Positions 24,490 through 33,932 of a DNA stretch of 64,000 nucleotides are shown one piece after another (position 1 is the first letter of the stretch; the number at the start of each line of letters is the position of its first letter). Origin of the DNA: Streptomyces sp. rh34 (GTDB taxonomy: Bacteria > Actinomycetota > Actinomycetes > Streptomycetales > Streptomycetaceae); NCBI RefSeq assembly GCF_002551245.1, contig NZ_NTGZ01000004.1, forward strand, positions 1-64,000, in the 5' to 3' direction. The notes under the pieces were generated by a model that was not told the origin of the DNA, ran no database searches, and saw nothing but the letters and a program-made list of their open reading frames with translations. Both the position numbers and the translations under genes were made by a program.

Positions 24490-24819
24490 GTGGACACAGC
24501 CGTACAGGCCTGGCTGATCTCCCAGCTCGGCGCCGACACCGACCTCATAGACCTCACCGTCCGCTACACCCGCCTCGGCACCGCCCGTGCGGTGGCCCTC
24601 GAAGTGGTGCGCGAGCGCCTGGCCGCCCTGCTCGCCTCACCCGGCTCGGTGTCCGTGTCCGGGGTCGTCTCCGTCAACTTCGGCGCGAACATCACCGCGT
24701 ACGAGCGGCAGATCCTGTCCCTCGAATCCGGTGAACCGCCCGCACCCGACGATCCGGACGACGGCGACACCAGGGACAGGCTCGGCATCATGTACCTCAC
24801 CGAACGGCCCCGCCGATGA
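24490..24819 (+). CDS. Probable head-tail connector protein
   Basis: 109 residues from a GTG with GGAGG 6 bases upstream. It is mainly helical (AVQAWLISQLGADTDLIDL and TARAVALEVVRERLAALLA) and acidic at the end. Its place just after the capsid block matches head completion adaptors, and the start resembles short gp6-like proteins. The next gene starts inside its stop (ATGA). Confidence 0.6.
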   Translation: MDTAVQAWLISQLGADTDLIDLTVRYTRLGTARAVALEVVRERLAALLASPGSVSVSGVVSVNFGANITAYERQILSLESGEPPAPDDPDDGDTRDRLGIMYLTERPRR

Positions 24820-25649
24820 GCACCCCCACCCGGCGCCGCACCCTGCGCGCCCGCCTTCTGGACTTCATCCGCGGTGGAGTCAGCCGCCTTACAAGCGCGT
24901 GGCGGATCCTCACCGACGCCCAGAACCGGCTCCTCACCGCCCTCGCCTCCATCCGGCCCGGGCGCGCCGCGGCCGCCCGCATCCGCGCCGCCGTCCTCAC
25001 CTTCCAGCAGGCCCTCGCCGCATTCAGCCGGGACACCGGGGCGTTCATCGAACGCTGGGCCGCCACCGACCTCCCCACCGCGTACCGCGACGGGTCCCTC
25101 GCCATGCTCGACCGGGCCGACCGCCCCCACCGCTCCTGGTCCTGGACCCGCCGGCACCAGAGCACCGTCACCACCCTGACCGCCCAGTATTACGCCGACC
25201 TCATGGGCCGCCTCCAGGAAGCCATCCGCCGGGGACAAGCCTTCCTCCGCGCCGCCCAGGACGCCGCCCGCGCGAGGGTCACCCAGTTTGACGCCGGGAG
25301 CTTCGACCCGGACGCTCTGCGCCAGCAGCACCCCCTCAACACCGTCATATACGTCAACGACGCCCGGCACCCCGTGGAGACGTGGGCGGGGGCCGCCTTG
25401 TCCTGGCAGGCCGTCACCACCGCCAACGCCGGGGCGGTCACCACGGCGTACGAGCAGCTCGGCTGCACCCGCGTCCAGGTCCGTGATGGGAACGGCTGTG
25501 GCTGGCAGAGCCACGACGACTCCGATCTTGCCGACGGCACCTACCGCAGCATCGACGACGCTCTCGCTCACCCCAGCGCGCACCCGAACTGCCAGCGCGA
25601 ATTCCTCCCGCACTTCGACCGCCCCAACGCCCTAGGAGCCCTCGCATGA
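24816..25649 (+). CDS. Minor head / head morphogenesis protein
   Basis: 277 residues. Basic N-terminus with long helices, then VNDARHPVETWAGAALSW and a C-terminal part with RVQVRDGNGCGW, HDDSDLADGTY, the HPSAHPNCQREFLP closing. The CGW...H..HPNC pattern is characteristic of SPP1 gp7 / Mu gpF-type minor head proteins, where Cys and His may bind metal. A few copies normally enter the capsid with the portal. Start overlaps the previous stop. Confidence 0.75.
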   Translation: MSTPTRRRTLRARLLDFIRGGVSRLTSAWRILTDAQNRLLTALASIRPGRAAAARIRAAVLTFQQALAAFSRDTGAFIERWAATDLPTAYRDGSLAMLDRADRPHRSWSWTRRHQSTVTTLTAQYYADLMGRLQEAIRRGQAFLRAAQDAARARVTQFDAGSFDPDALRQQHPLNTVIYVNDARHPVETWAGAALSWQAVTTANAGAVTTAYEQLGCTRVQVRDGNGCGWQSHDDSDLADGTYRSIDDALAHPSAHPNCQREFLPHFDRPNALGALA

Positions 25650-26017
25650 TCAGCCCTGAGAAGTTCCGCAAGAAGCCCGTCGAGATTGAGGCCGTACACC
25701 TCACCAACGGCGTCGCTCCCGACGAAGTCGCCTCTTGGTGCGGGGGCCGAGTGGCCGCCCATCCTGAGCAGAACTACACCGGTGGAGCGATCGTCATCGA
25801 GATTGACACCCTCGAAGGCACCATGCGGGCCGAGCCCGGCGACTGGATCATCAAGGGAGTGGCAGGCGAGTTCTACCCCTGCAAGCCGGACATCTTCGAA
25901 GCCACCTATGAGGGGGCGGGCTCTACAGATGTCAGCTCGGATGCCGTTCGCTGCTGTGGTCGACCGCAGAACGGCATCTGCGTTCATGACGTCATCCAGC
26001 CTTCTCCGGGACGGTGA
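25646..26017 (+). CDS. Conserved phage protein of unknown function
   Basis: 123 residues. It starts MISPEKFRKKPVEIEAVHL and contains PGDWIIKGVAGEFYPCKPDIFEATYE-like text, the hallmark of a small family found in many phages of different hosts. Role unknown. The C-terminus adds a CC and a GICVHDV segment not usual in that family. It lies between head genes, coupled by overlap with the minor head gene. Confidence 0.7.
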   Translation: MISPEKFRKKPVEIEAVHLTNGVAPDEVASWCGGRVAAHPEQNYTGGAIVIEIDTLEGTMRAEPGDWIIKGVAGEFYPCKPDIFEATYEGAGSTDVSSDAVRCCGRPQNGICVHDVIQPSPGR

Positions 26018-26021
26018 GCGT

Positions 26022-26405
26022 ATGACCGCCCCGAGCATGGCCGATGAGCCCCGTCACGTCCGTATCACCGCCGACGGCGTCATGGGTTCCGTCGCAGTCG
26101 ACGGCACCGACATCAGCAAGTCCGTCCAGGGTTACAACCTGGAACACCGCGTCGGCTCCGCCCCGCTCCTCGTCCTCTACGCCGCACCGCAGACCGGCGT
26201 GCAGTTCGACGGCCTCGCGCACGTCGCGGTCGGCGACCAGCAGGACCCCGGCGACACCGTCGCAGCGTTCCTCGCCAACATCGACCCCGCCGCCCTGAGC
26301 CGCGCCGCCCTGAACCGCGACGATCTCGACGGCACCCCCCACGAACTCACCCGCGCCATGCTCCAGACCCTCGCCGACATGGCCCTCGGCAAGGCAGGCA
26401 CCTGA
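26022..26405 (+). CDS. Small connector-region protein, unknown
   Basis: 127 residues from the ATG at 26022. The first half is beta-like (HVRITADGVMGSVAVDGTDISKSVQGYNLEHR), then helical with DPAALSRAALNRDDL. It sits among neck genes and may be structural. The stop overlaps the next start by one base. No family recognised. Confidence 0.6.
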   Translation: MTAPSMADEPRHVRITADGVMGSVAVDGTDISKSVQGYNLEHRVGSAPLLVLYAAPQTGVQFDGLAHVAVGDQQDPGDTVAAFLANIDPAALSRAALNRDDLDGTPHELTRAMLQTLADMALGKAGT

Positions 26406-26863
26406 TGGCCGGACTCGACCAAGCGCTCGCCGGCGTCACCCGATGGATCGGCAACAACCTCCTCATCGACACCGTCCGCGTCACCCGACCCGGCAGCGGC
26501 GAACCCGTCCTGAACACCAACACAGGCCAACTGGAGTACCCCGAAGGCGACGTCCTGTACGAGGGGCCGGGTGGGGTTTTCCCGTCCAGCGGTACCACTG
26601 AGCGGGCCGCTGTACCCGACGCGAGCCAGCCGTGGACACAGCAGCAGAAGCTCGCCTACTTCCTCTTCACCCCGCTGCCCGCGCCACCCCCGCCCGAGAG
26701 CGCCATTGTGTCCGTCGTCGCCGTGCACGACCCGGCCCGGACCGCGCTCCTCGGGCGCACCTGGACGTGCGCCGGACCGGGAATGGCCAGCACTGTCGAG
26801 GTCGTCCGCAAAACACCGCTGGACCAGAACACCATCCCGGCCGGCGTGGATGGTGGCATGTGA
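26405..26863 (+). CDS. Head-tail connection protein of DUF6093 type
   Basis: 152 residues. The start (ALAGVTRWIGNNLLIDTVRVTRPG), the SGQ-like LNTNTGQLEYPEGDVLYEGPGGV and the later SIVSVVAVHDPARTALLGRTWTCAG match the layout of DUF6093 proteins found after the capsid genes in Streptomyces phages. It likely acts as a head-closure or stopper protein joining portal to tail. Next gene overlaps by GTGA. Confidence 0.68.
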   Translation: MAGLDQALAGVTRWIGNNLLIDTVRVTRPGSGEPVLNTNTGQLEYPEGDVLYEGPGGVFPSSGTTERAAVPDASQPWTQQQKLAYFLFTPLPAPPPPESAIVSVVAVHDPARTALLGRTWTCAGPGMASTVEVVRKTPLDQNTIPAGVDGGM

Positions 26864-27249
26864 CGCCCGATGAGATGGCCGACCGGCTCGACGCCGCCGC
26901 CGACAGCCTCGGCGACGCCATCGCCCGCCGCGTGGTGCACACCGCCGAACTCGGGCGCGGCATGATCCGTGCCAACGCCACCGGCCGCCCCGGCCCCAAC
27001 GTCATCACCGGCAAATACCGGTCCTCGTGGGAAGTCGTCGGCCGGGCCATCCCGCACGGAGCACAGTGCACCATCGGCACCAACGCCCCCCAGGGCCGCC
27101 GCCTGGAGTACGGCTTCTGGGACATGACCGACAGCATCGGCCGGCACTTCTACCAGCCGCCGTACCCCCACGTCGGGCCCGCCGTACCCCGCATGGAAGC
27201 CGTCCTGCGTGAACAGATGCTCGGCGCCGTTCAGGAGGTGCTGGGATGA
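26860..27249 (+). CDS. Neck protein, HK97 gp10-like
   Basis: 129 residues from a GTG inside the previous stop. Helical start (DEMADRLDAAADSLGDAIARR), then GMIRANATGRPGPNVITGKYRSSW and RRLEYGFWDMTD...PHVGPAVPRMEAVLREQ, which is the usual ending of HK97 gp10-family tail completion proteins. It should help join the tail to the head. Confidence 0.72.
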   Translation: MTPDEMADRLDAAADSLGDAIARRVVHTAELGRGMIRANATGRPGPNVITGKYRSSWEVVGRAIPHGAQCTIGTNAPQGRRLEYGFWDMTDSIGRHFYQPPYPHVGPAVPRMEAVLREQMLGAVQEVLG

Positions 27250-27695
27250 TCGACCGCCTTCCCGTCACCATGGCCCTGTCAGCGCTCCTCGCCTCCGCCA
27301 CCAGCCTGCCGGTCGGCCGGGGCAGCAAGCCGCCCAACATCCCACCCCCGTACTTCCTGCTGTACGCCATGCCCGCCGAACTGTCCGGTGCACCGCTGGC
27401 CGACGAACACGAGGACGCCTCGCTCGTCTACCAGGTGACCTCGGTGTCCGGACCGGACCCGTCGAAGCCAGACTCGCGGGGTGTCGCTGACCAGGCGGAG
27501 TGGATGGCCGACAAGGCGCGCAAGGCTTTCCTCGGGCGCGACCCGGCAACCGGATTGTGGCTGCGCACCCTCACCATCCCCGGCGTGAAAGTCACCGCCC
27601 GGTCCCTCGACGTTGAAGCGGGGGGAACGAATGATCCAGCCGATGCCATCATGAGTTACGTGCAGAGGTTCAGGTTCGACCTGACCCCCGCCTGA
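27246..27695 (+). CDS. Tail terminator protein
   Basis: 149 residues, ATGA overlap with the gene before. It sits directly before the tail tube gene, the normal place of the tail terminator. Its text (PPYFLLYAMPAELSGAPLAD, SLVYQVTSVSG, RAFLGRDP-like KAFLGRDPATG and a final MSYVQRFRFDLTPA) matches short tail terminators of actinophages, whose ring stops tube growth and binds the neck. Confidence 0.7.
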   Translation: MIDRLPVTMALSALLASATSLPVGRGSKPPNIPPPYFLLYAMPAELSGAPLADEHEDASLVYQVTSVSGPDPSKPDSRGVADQAEWMADKARKAFLGRDPATGLWLRTLTIPGVKVTARSLDVEAGGTNDPADAIMSYVQRFRFDLTPA

Positions 27696-27825
27696 CATCT
27701 GATCAGGCGTTTCACCGCACCGCGGCGGCCCCTTCGCGGACGTGCCACTCGTGGCCGACTCCCACACCGCATCGCATTCAGGGGCCACACGCCAGCAGGC
27801 ACAGCCCCGGGACAAGGGGCCCACC

Positions 27826-28296
27826 ATGGCCAGGTTTAACCGCAAGGGCGTCACGAAGATTCTCTTCGCCGACACGATCGCCGACACCGGATACATGCCG
27901 ACGCTCGTCGAAGTCACCGGAGCCGAGGACTACACCAAGGCCATCGCCGCCGTCGACGGGTTCTCCATCGAGAACCAAGAGATCGACACCCCCGACATGG
28001 ACTCCACGTTCGTGGCGAAGATCCCCGGCGACGACAGCGCAGCCGACAGCTCCCTGACGTTTTACGAGGACGACACCACCGACGACATCGAAACCGCCCT
28101 CGCCAAGGGCACCACCGGCTTCATCATCATCTGCCGCAAGGGCAAGGCCGCCAGCACCGCAGGCATGGACGTCTATCCGGTACGCGTCGCGTCGAACTCC
28201 GCGACGATCACCGCCGACAACGAGGCCGCGAAGATCGCCGTCCGGTTTTCCATCACCGACCGGCCGCTGCTCAACGCCACCGTCCCGGCTGCCTGA
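27826..28296 (+). CDS. Major tail tube protein
   Basis: 156 residues. AAGGGG lies 7 bases before the ATG at 27826. The N-terminus MARFNRKGVTKILFADTIAD and the core (AVDGFSIENQEIDTPDMDS, LTFYEDDTTDDIETALAKG, RFSITDRPLLNATVP) match tail tube proteins of siphophages. It polymerises into the tube through which DNA passes. The gene is followed by a strong hairpin, in line with a separate high-level transcript end. Confidence 0.83.
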   Translation: MARFNRKGVTKILFADTIADTGYMPTLVEVTGAEDYTKAIAAVDGFSIENQEIDTPDMDSTFVAKIPGDDSAADSSLTFYEDDTTDDIETALAKGTTGFIIICRKGKAASTAGMDVYPVRVASNSATITADNEAAKIAVRFSITDRPLLNATVPAA

Positions 28297-28333
28297 CCCC
28301 CTCTCAGCTCCCGGCCGGGCCCGACAGCGTTTC

Positions 28334-28374
28334 GGGAAGGGGCGCCCGTTGGCGCCCGGCCGGGTCCCCTTCCC
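28334..28374 (+). terminator. Strong hairpin after the tail tube gene
   Basis: GGGAAGGGG (28334-28342) pairs with CCCCTTCCC (28366-28374), with a GGCGCC/GGCGCC stem in the loop. It fits partial termination between tube and chaperone genes. Confidence 0.6.
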
Positions 28375-28393
28375 CTGACGGAGGACCCTCCTC

Positions 28394-28954
28394 ATGACCA
28401 CCGCACGAAAGACCGCCGCACCCAAGCCTCCCGCTGCCGCCGTAGCGCAGGATGCGCACTGGGCCGCGACTCGGGAGCGGCTCCTGGCCCGCGCCCGCCC
28501 CGTCCTGAAGCTGACGATCTGCGACGACGACGGGGCGAAGCAGGCCGTGTACGCCGCCCGGGCCGCCGAGCTGGAGGCCAAGGGGGAGGCGGAGCGCAGC
28601 CCGGAGGACGAAGCCGCCCAGGCCGCCCACCGGGTGGCCGCCGCCGCCCTTGCCGACGCGCAGGCAGCCCTCGACGCCGTGTCGATCCCGCTCCGCTTCC
28701 AGGCACTGGACCGCAAGACGTACAAGGAGCTTCTCGCCGCGCACCGGCCGACGGAGGAGCAGGCCGAGGACGGCTACGACTTCAACCTCGACACCCTCGG
28801 TCCCGTGCTCATCGCCGCCGCCTCCCTCGACGGGATCACCGAGGAGGACGCGCAGACGTTCCTCGATGACTGGTCGAAGGCGGAAGCCGAATCGCTCCTG
28901 AACACGGCCTTCGGGGTGCAGCGCGAAGAGCGCATGGACCTGGGAAAAGGCTGA
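28394..28954 (+). CDS. Tail assembly chaperone, short form (gpG type)
   Basis: 186 residues. Ala-rich start, a helical middle, and an acidic end (EEDAQTFLDDWSKAEAESLLN). It lies between tail tube and tape measure genes, the place of lambda G. Near its end, CTG GGA AAA GGC TGA contains the slippery heptamer GGGAAAA. A fraction of ribosomes should shift back one base and make a longer product. The short form probably binds the tape measure. Confidence 0.8.
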   Translation: MTTARKTAAPKPPAAAVAQDAHWAATRERLLARARPVLKLTICDDDGAKQAVYAARAAELEAKGEAERSPEDEAAQAAHRVAAAALADAQAALDAVSIPLRFQALDRKTYKELLAAHRPTEEQAEDGYDFNLDTLGPVLIAAASLDGITEEDAQTFLDDWSKAEAESLLNTAFGVQREERMDLGKG

Positions 28955-29346
28955 TCGCCGATGAAGCCTTTCGTGTCGAACTGGCCCTCTGCGACCGGTG
29001 GGGTATCCCGCACTCCCAGTTCCGGGGTGCAGGCGACGGCACGTGGACGGCACGCGACCGGGAGAAGGCACTGGCCTACCAGGAGTACCTCTCCACGGTG
29101 TGCCCGCAGTGCCGGACCCGGCACGACGACTGGGACCACGGCGGCCCCGACGAAGAGGACGCCTGGGCGGCCACCGTGCAGCTGTGCATCGGCTGCCAGG
29201 TCATCGCCGACAAGCAGGCCGAACTGTCCCGCGACAAGGGCGACGACACCCACGGACTCAAGGTCGCACTGATCCCCGCAGCGACCGCCGCGGCGATCGA
29301 AGCCGAACGAGAGCAGAAAGCACACCGCCGCCGGCACGGCGGCTGA
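28394..29346 (+). CDS. Tail assembly chaperone, frameshifted long form (gpGT type)
   Basis: A -1 shift at GGGAAAA (28942-28948) joins 28394..28948 to 28948..29346, giving 317 residues. The second part (RLIADEAFRVELALCDRWGIPHSQF, then TARDREKALAYQEYL) is typical of actinophage GT proteins, and it ends with CPQC...CIGC, a possible zinc site. The downstream frame has no good start of its own until a GTG at 29098 that would cut the domain. GT proteins carry the tape measure to the tube subunits. Confidence 0.78.
28942..28948 (+). other. Programmed -1 frameshift slippery site GGGAAAA
   Basis: A canonical X-XXY-YYZ heptamer in frame as G GGA AAA, four bases before the zero-frame stop of the tail chaperone gene, with the downstream frame open for 132 residues. 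Confidence 0.78.
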
Positions 29347-29372
29347 CAACGAAGACGAGAGGAGGGCGGCCG

Positions 29373-32300
29373 GTGGCCCACTGGAATCTCGACGTGTCCT
29401 TGCGCGGGCAGGGCAACAACCTTTCCCGCAAGCTCAAGACGGCGGCCGCCGACGCCCGCGACCTGGCCGACGCCGCCCGCGACGCCCAGAGCGAGGTCAC
29501 CCAGCTCGGCACCGTATCAACCGCCACCGGGAAGGCCGTCAAGAAGCTCGGCACCGCCTCCGAAGCGGCAACCGCCCGGCTCCTCGCGATGGGAGCCCAG
29601 GCCAAGTCCGCTGCAAAGGACATGCGGAAGCTGGAACGGGACCTGGCGTCCGCGGACGCCCAGATCCGGGCCATGGCCAACGAGGTCAGCATCCGTGCTG
29701 AGCTCGACGACCAGACCGCTACCGGCACCGCGTCAGTACGGGCATCACTCGCCACCCTGGCAGGGCTCAGCCCCATCGGCCTGCGGGCCACCCTCGACGA
29801 CGACACCGGGCTCGGGATTGCGGCCGTCACTGCTGCCCTCGCCAACCTGCGCGCCCAGAGCCCCGTCGACATCACCGCGACCTTCACCGGCGACAGCAGT
29901 CAGATGGTGACCGCCGCCACCGCCATCGGCGACCTGCGCGACCGGGCCGACAGCGCGGACACAGCCCTGGCCGCACTTGCCGCACAGTCCGCCACCACCG
30001 CGGCCGCCCTGAACACCGTCCAGCAGGAAGCCCGCGACGCCTCCCGCGCCCTCCGCACGCTGCGCGCCCGTGCCGCCGCCGCTGCCGAGGCGCTCGAGGA
30101 GCTCGGCAGCCGGGCCATCCTCGCCGCGACCGGGCTGCGCAGTCTCGGCGACGGGGCGAACACCGCCAACGGCAACCTGACCGCCCTGTCCGGGAACACC
30201 CGGACCCTGCGCGGCGACATGGACGACCTCGACGGCACCCTCACACGCGTCACCGGGCGCCTTGGAGGGCTGAGCGGGTCCCTCGGCACGGTCAGCACCA
30301 CCAGCAGTGGCACGACCGGCAACATGCGGAACCTCATGGTCGCCGCGGTCGCCCTCGGTACCGCCCTCATCCCCATTGCCGCAGCCACCGCCCCGATCGC
30401 CGCCGGGCTCGCCGCATCCGGGGCCGCGATCGGAGCGTTCGGCCTAGCGGTAGGCGGTCAGATCGCCGCGCTCGCCGAAGCGTCCGAGGCCGAGACGAAA
30501 TACCAGGACGCGGTCGACGAGCACGGCAAGTCCTCCGAAGAGGCCGCCAAGGCCGAGGCGGAGTACCTGCGGACCCTGGCCGACATGCCCCCCGCCGCCC
30601 GGGAATCCGCCGCCGCCCTGGCCGTCCTCAAGGACGAGTACAAAGACTGGTCGAACGCTCTGGCCGGCGACACCATGCCCGTCGTCACCAAATCCATGGG
30701 CCTCTTCCGTGCGCTCCTCCCGCACACCACCGGCCTCGTCAAGGGCACCTCCCGGGAGCTCGACCGGCTCCTCAACGTCGCCGCCGGCGGCATGACCACC
30801 CCCGGCTTCGACCGGTTCATCAAATCCTTCACGGCCTTCGCCACCGGGGCCCTGGCCCGCGGCACCACCCACCTGACGGGCTTCATCCAGGCCCTCAACA
30901 CCGGCGAGATTGGTGCCGACCTCCGTGAGTTCATGGCCTACGCCCGCGAGCACGGGCCCCTTGTCGGTGAAACGCTGATGAACCTCGCGAAGGCCGTCAT
31001 GACCCTGCTGGTCGCAGCCTCCGACATGGGCGTCAGCGTCCTTACCGCCGTCAACGCCCTCGCCCAGCTCGTCAACGCCATCCCCCCCGAGGCCCTGTCC
31101 ACGTTCATCCAGCTGTACGCGGTCATGAAACTCGTGACGCTCGGCATGGCCGCCATGGGCGCCGTCGCAGGCGGGGCCGCGCTCGCCAACGTCACCGCGT
31201 TCGGCCGCGCCATGATGTTCGGTGGGGTCCGCCCGGCGATCGGCGGCGTCATCCAGGGCATGTCGGGGCTCCAGAAGGCTGCCGTTGCCCTCGGTGTTCT
31301 CGGCGTCGTGGCGATCGGCCTCGACATGCTGACCGACAAGGTCCGCGACGCGCCGCCGGATGTCGACAAGATGACGAGCAGCCTGGCCCGCTTCGCCGAT
31401 TCAGGCCGCGTGGCCGGCGAGATGTCCCGCGTTTTCGGCAAGGACCTGTCCGGCCTGGTCGACACCCTCAGCGTGATGGGTTCGAAAGGTAAGGGTGCCG
31501 ACTTCTTCGCGGCCTTCGAGAAGAGCCCGGTCAACCTGAAGGAGTCGAAGAAGGAGTTCGAGGCGTTCGACAAGAGCCTCGCTTCCCTCGTCACCGGCGG
31601 CAAGGCCGACCTTGCGGCGGCCGGGCTGGCCCGCGTCAAGGCGATGATGGAGGCGGCGGGGAAGCCGACGGCCGGAATGAAGGATCGGCTCACCGAGTAC
31701 AAGGAGGCGCTGGCTGCCGCAGCGTTCGAGCAGCAACTTGCCGCCGACGGCATGGGCCTGTTCGGCCAGCAGGCGCAGGCGGTGCAGACGAAGCTGGACG
31801 CGCAAAAGGCAAGCACCGACGGTCTACGCCAGTCGATCGTCGCTTTGAACGAGACGAACCGGGCCGCGCTCGGCGGGATGATCGGATTCGAGGCCAGCAT
31901 CGACGCCGCCGCGAAAGCGGCGAAGGAGAACGCCGGGGCCCTCAAGATGGTCAACGGCGAGCTCGACCTGAACTCCCCGAAGGCCCAGGCCGCAGCGACT
32001 GCTCTCCAGGACCTTGGGGCGAAGACCGACGAAGCAGCAACCGCCGCCCTCGACTCCGGAAAGTCGTGGGAGTACGCGAACGGGATCTACGAACGCGGCG
32101 AGCAGGCCATCATCAAGTCCGGCCAGGCGATGGGCCTCACCAAGGCCCAGGCCCAGGCCCTCGCCGCCACCGTGCTGACCATCCCGGAGAAGAAGGTCAG
32201 CACGATCGAGATGCGGCGCGAGGACGCCATCGCCGGTCTCGACGCCGTCATCGCGAAGATCAAGGCCACCCCCGGCAACAAATCCGTCACCGTGAAGGCC

Positions 32301-33932
32301 CTCACCGCTGACGCCCGCGCACTGCTCGACGAACTCGGCTACAAGACGAAGACACTGCCCGACGGCAGCGTCCAGGTCACCGCCCGCACCGGTAGCGCCC
32401 TGTCCGGTCTGCAGCAGGTCAAGTACGCCCGCGACAGCCTCTCCGACAAGACGATCACCATCACCACGAACTACCGCGTCACCGGCTCCACCGCCCGGCG
32501 TGAGGGCGCGCACGGATCCCAGCTCCGGGAAGCCGACGGCGGGATCGTCGACTACTACGCCGACGGCGGTATCCGCGGCCGCGCCACCCGGCACTTCGCC
32601 GACGGGTCCGAGAACCACGTCGCCCAGATTGCCCCTGCCGGCGCAATGCGGGTGTGGGCCGAGCCGGAGACCGGCGGGGAAGGGTACGTCCCGTTCTCTC
32701 CGTCGAAGCGCCCCCGGTCCCGGGCCATCACCGAGGAGATCGTGCGCCGCCTCGGAGGCGACCCCGCAGCGATCCAGTGGAACGCGGACGGGAACGTCAC
32801 CGACTGGCGGTACGACCCCGCCAGCGGGTCCCTGTACTCGCCCACGGACGCAGGGCAGGCCGGGCACAAGACGAAGAAGGTGAAGGTCAAGGGCAAGAAC
32901 GGCAAGACCACCACCAAAGACGTCGAATACTTCTCCCTGGCCGCAGTTGAGAAGCAGCTCAAGGCCAACTCGAAGGCCACCCGGGTCTGGAACAAGGACC
33001 TCGAGAAGGTCGCCGACCGGGTTGGTGGTGACGTCGCAGACGCCCTGGCCGCTATGGGCAAGGACGGTGTGGCCCTCGCGAAGAAGATGGCGAACGGGTC
33101 GACGAAGTACATCAACGAGATGGCGGCCGCCCTCCGTGGCCTGTCCGCGACGGCCAAGGCCAGCCTCACGGACTACACCCGGCAGCTCGACAAGGCCACC
33201 GGCGCCGACTCCGCGTTCACTCGCAATCTCGCCACCCTCGCGGCCCGCGGGTACGGGGACCTCGCCAAGCAGCTCGCCGCCCAGGGCGACACCGCAGCCC
33301 AGCAGCTTGCCGCCTCCGCCGTTGCCGACACCAAGAAGGCCGGCAAGGCGAACACCGCGGCGAAGAAGGCCAACACCGCCCTCACCGGCGACGAGGTCGA
33401 CCAGCTCATCGCGATCATCGCCGCGATCAAGACCAGCAAGACGGGCATCCACACCGTCTCCGATGCCACCGGGCTCGGCGAGGACGCCATCATCGCCACC
33501 GCCACGAAGGCCCAGGCCCAGATCAAGTCGTCCCTCGGCGCCCGCGCGGCAAAGTTCATCGCCGACCTGGCCCGCGCCAACAAGGGGCTCAGCTACGAGA
33601 ACGGCGGGATCCGGGAGGGCATCTACTCCACCCGCGGCGGCGCGGTGACCTTCGCTGAACCGTCCACCGGCGGCGAGGCGTACATCCCCCTCGGAGCCGC
33701 GAAGCGCGGCCCGGCCACGAACGTCCTCCGAGACGTGGCCTCCCGCTTCGGAGTCGGCCTCACCGACGCCACCAGCAGCCGCCCCATGGTCATCGTCCGC
33801 GAGGGCGGCGACACCAACGTCACCGTCCACACCGTCCGCACCGGGGCATCCGCCTCGGACATCGGCGCCCAGGTCGGGCGCAGCGTCCGCAGGGCGCGCA
33901 GGGGAGGGGTGAGCGCCCGTGCCGCCGCTTGA
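29373..33932 (+). CDS. Tape measure protein
   Basis: 1519 residues, the longest gene, from a GTG at 29373 with GAGGAGGG upstream. Long Ala-rich helical stretches dominate the first 330 residues. Hydrophobic segments follow (around LMVAAVALGTALIPIAAATAPIAAG and MKLVTLGMAAMGAVAGGAALA), which may cross the host membrane during DNA entry. The C-terminal 400 residues contain two related blocks, each with an ENGGI/DGGI-type start and a GGEAYIPLG/GGEGYVPFS phrase that is common in tape measures. Its length sets tail length, about 1500 residues predicting a tail well over 200 nm. It overlaps the next gene. Confidence 0.88.
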   Translation: MAHWNLDVSLRGQGNNLSRKLKTAAADARDLADAARDAQSEVTQLGTVSTATGKAVKKLGTASEAATARLLAMGAQAKSAAKDMRKLERDLASADAQIRAMANEVSIRAELDDQTATGTASVRASLATLAGLSPIGLRATLDDDTGLGIAAVTAALANLRAQSPVDITATFTGDSSQMVTAATAIGDLRDRADSADTALAALAAQSATTAAALNTVQQEARDASRALRTLRARAAAAAEALEELGSRAILAATGLRSLGDGANTANGNLTALSGNTRTLRGDMDDLDGTLTRVTGRLGGLSGSLGTVSTTSSGTTGNMRNLMVAAVALGTALIPIAAATAPIAAGLAASGAAIGAFGLAVGGQIAALAEASEAETKYQDAVDEHGKSSEEAAKAEAEYLRTLADMPPAARESAAALAVLKDEYKDWSNALAGDTMPVVTKSMGLFRALLPHTTGLVKGTSRELDRLLNVAAGGMTTPGFDRFIKSFTAFATGALARGTTHLTGFIQALNTGEIGADLREFMAYAREHGPLVGETLMNLAKAVMTLLVAASDMGVSVLTAVNALAQLVNAIPPEALSTFIQLYAVMKLVTLGMAAMGAVAGGAALANVTAFGRAMMFGGVRPAIGGVIQGMSGLQKAAVALGVLGVVAIGLDMLTDKVRDAPPDVDKMTSSLARFADSGRVAGEMSRVFGKDLSGLVDTLSVMGSKGKGADFFAAFEKSPVNLKESKKEFEAFDKSLASLVTGGKADLAAAGLARVKAMMEAAGKPTAGMKDRLTEYKEALAAAAFEQQLAADGMGLFGQQAQAVQTKLDAQKASTDGLRQSIVALNETNRAALGGMIGFEASIDAAAKAAKENAGALKMVNGELDLNSPKAQAAATALQDLGAKTDEAATAALDSGKSWEYANGIYERGEQAIIKSGQAMGLTKAQAQALAATVLTIPEKKVSTIEMRREDAIAGLDAVIAKIKATPGNKSVTVKALTADARALLDELGYKTKTLPDGSVQVTARTGSALSGLQQVKYARDSLSDKTITITTNYRVTGSTARREGAHGSQLREADGGIVDYYADGGIRGRATRHFADGSENHVAQIAPAGAMRVWAEPETGGEGYVPFSPSKRPRSRAITEEIVRRLGGDPAAIQWNADGNVTDWRYDPASGSLYSPTDAGQAGHKTKKVKVKGKNGKTTTKDVEYFSLAAVEKQLKANSKATRVWNKDLEKVADRVGGDVADALAAMGKDGVALAKKMANGSTKYINEMAAALRGLSATAKASLTDYTRQLDKATGADSAFTRNLATLAARGYGDLAKQLAAQGDTAAQQLAASAVADTKKAGKANTAAKKANTALTGDEVDQLIAIIAAIKTSKTGIHTVSDATGLGEDAIIATATKAQAQIKSSLGARAAKFIADLARANKGLSYENGGIREGIYSTRGGAVTFAEPSTGGEAYIPLGAAKRGPATNVLRDVASRFGVGLTDATSSRPMVIVREGGDTNVTVHTVRTGASASDIGAQVGRSVRRARRGGVSARAAA

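Noticed and set aside
29098-29346. Independent 82-residue gene with a GTG start
   Set aside because: It is the C-terminal part of the frameshifted tail chaperone; the same frame is open and protein-like for 50 residues upstream to the slippery site.
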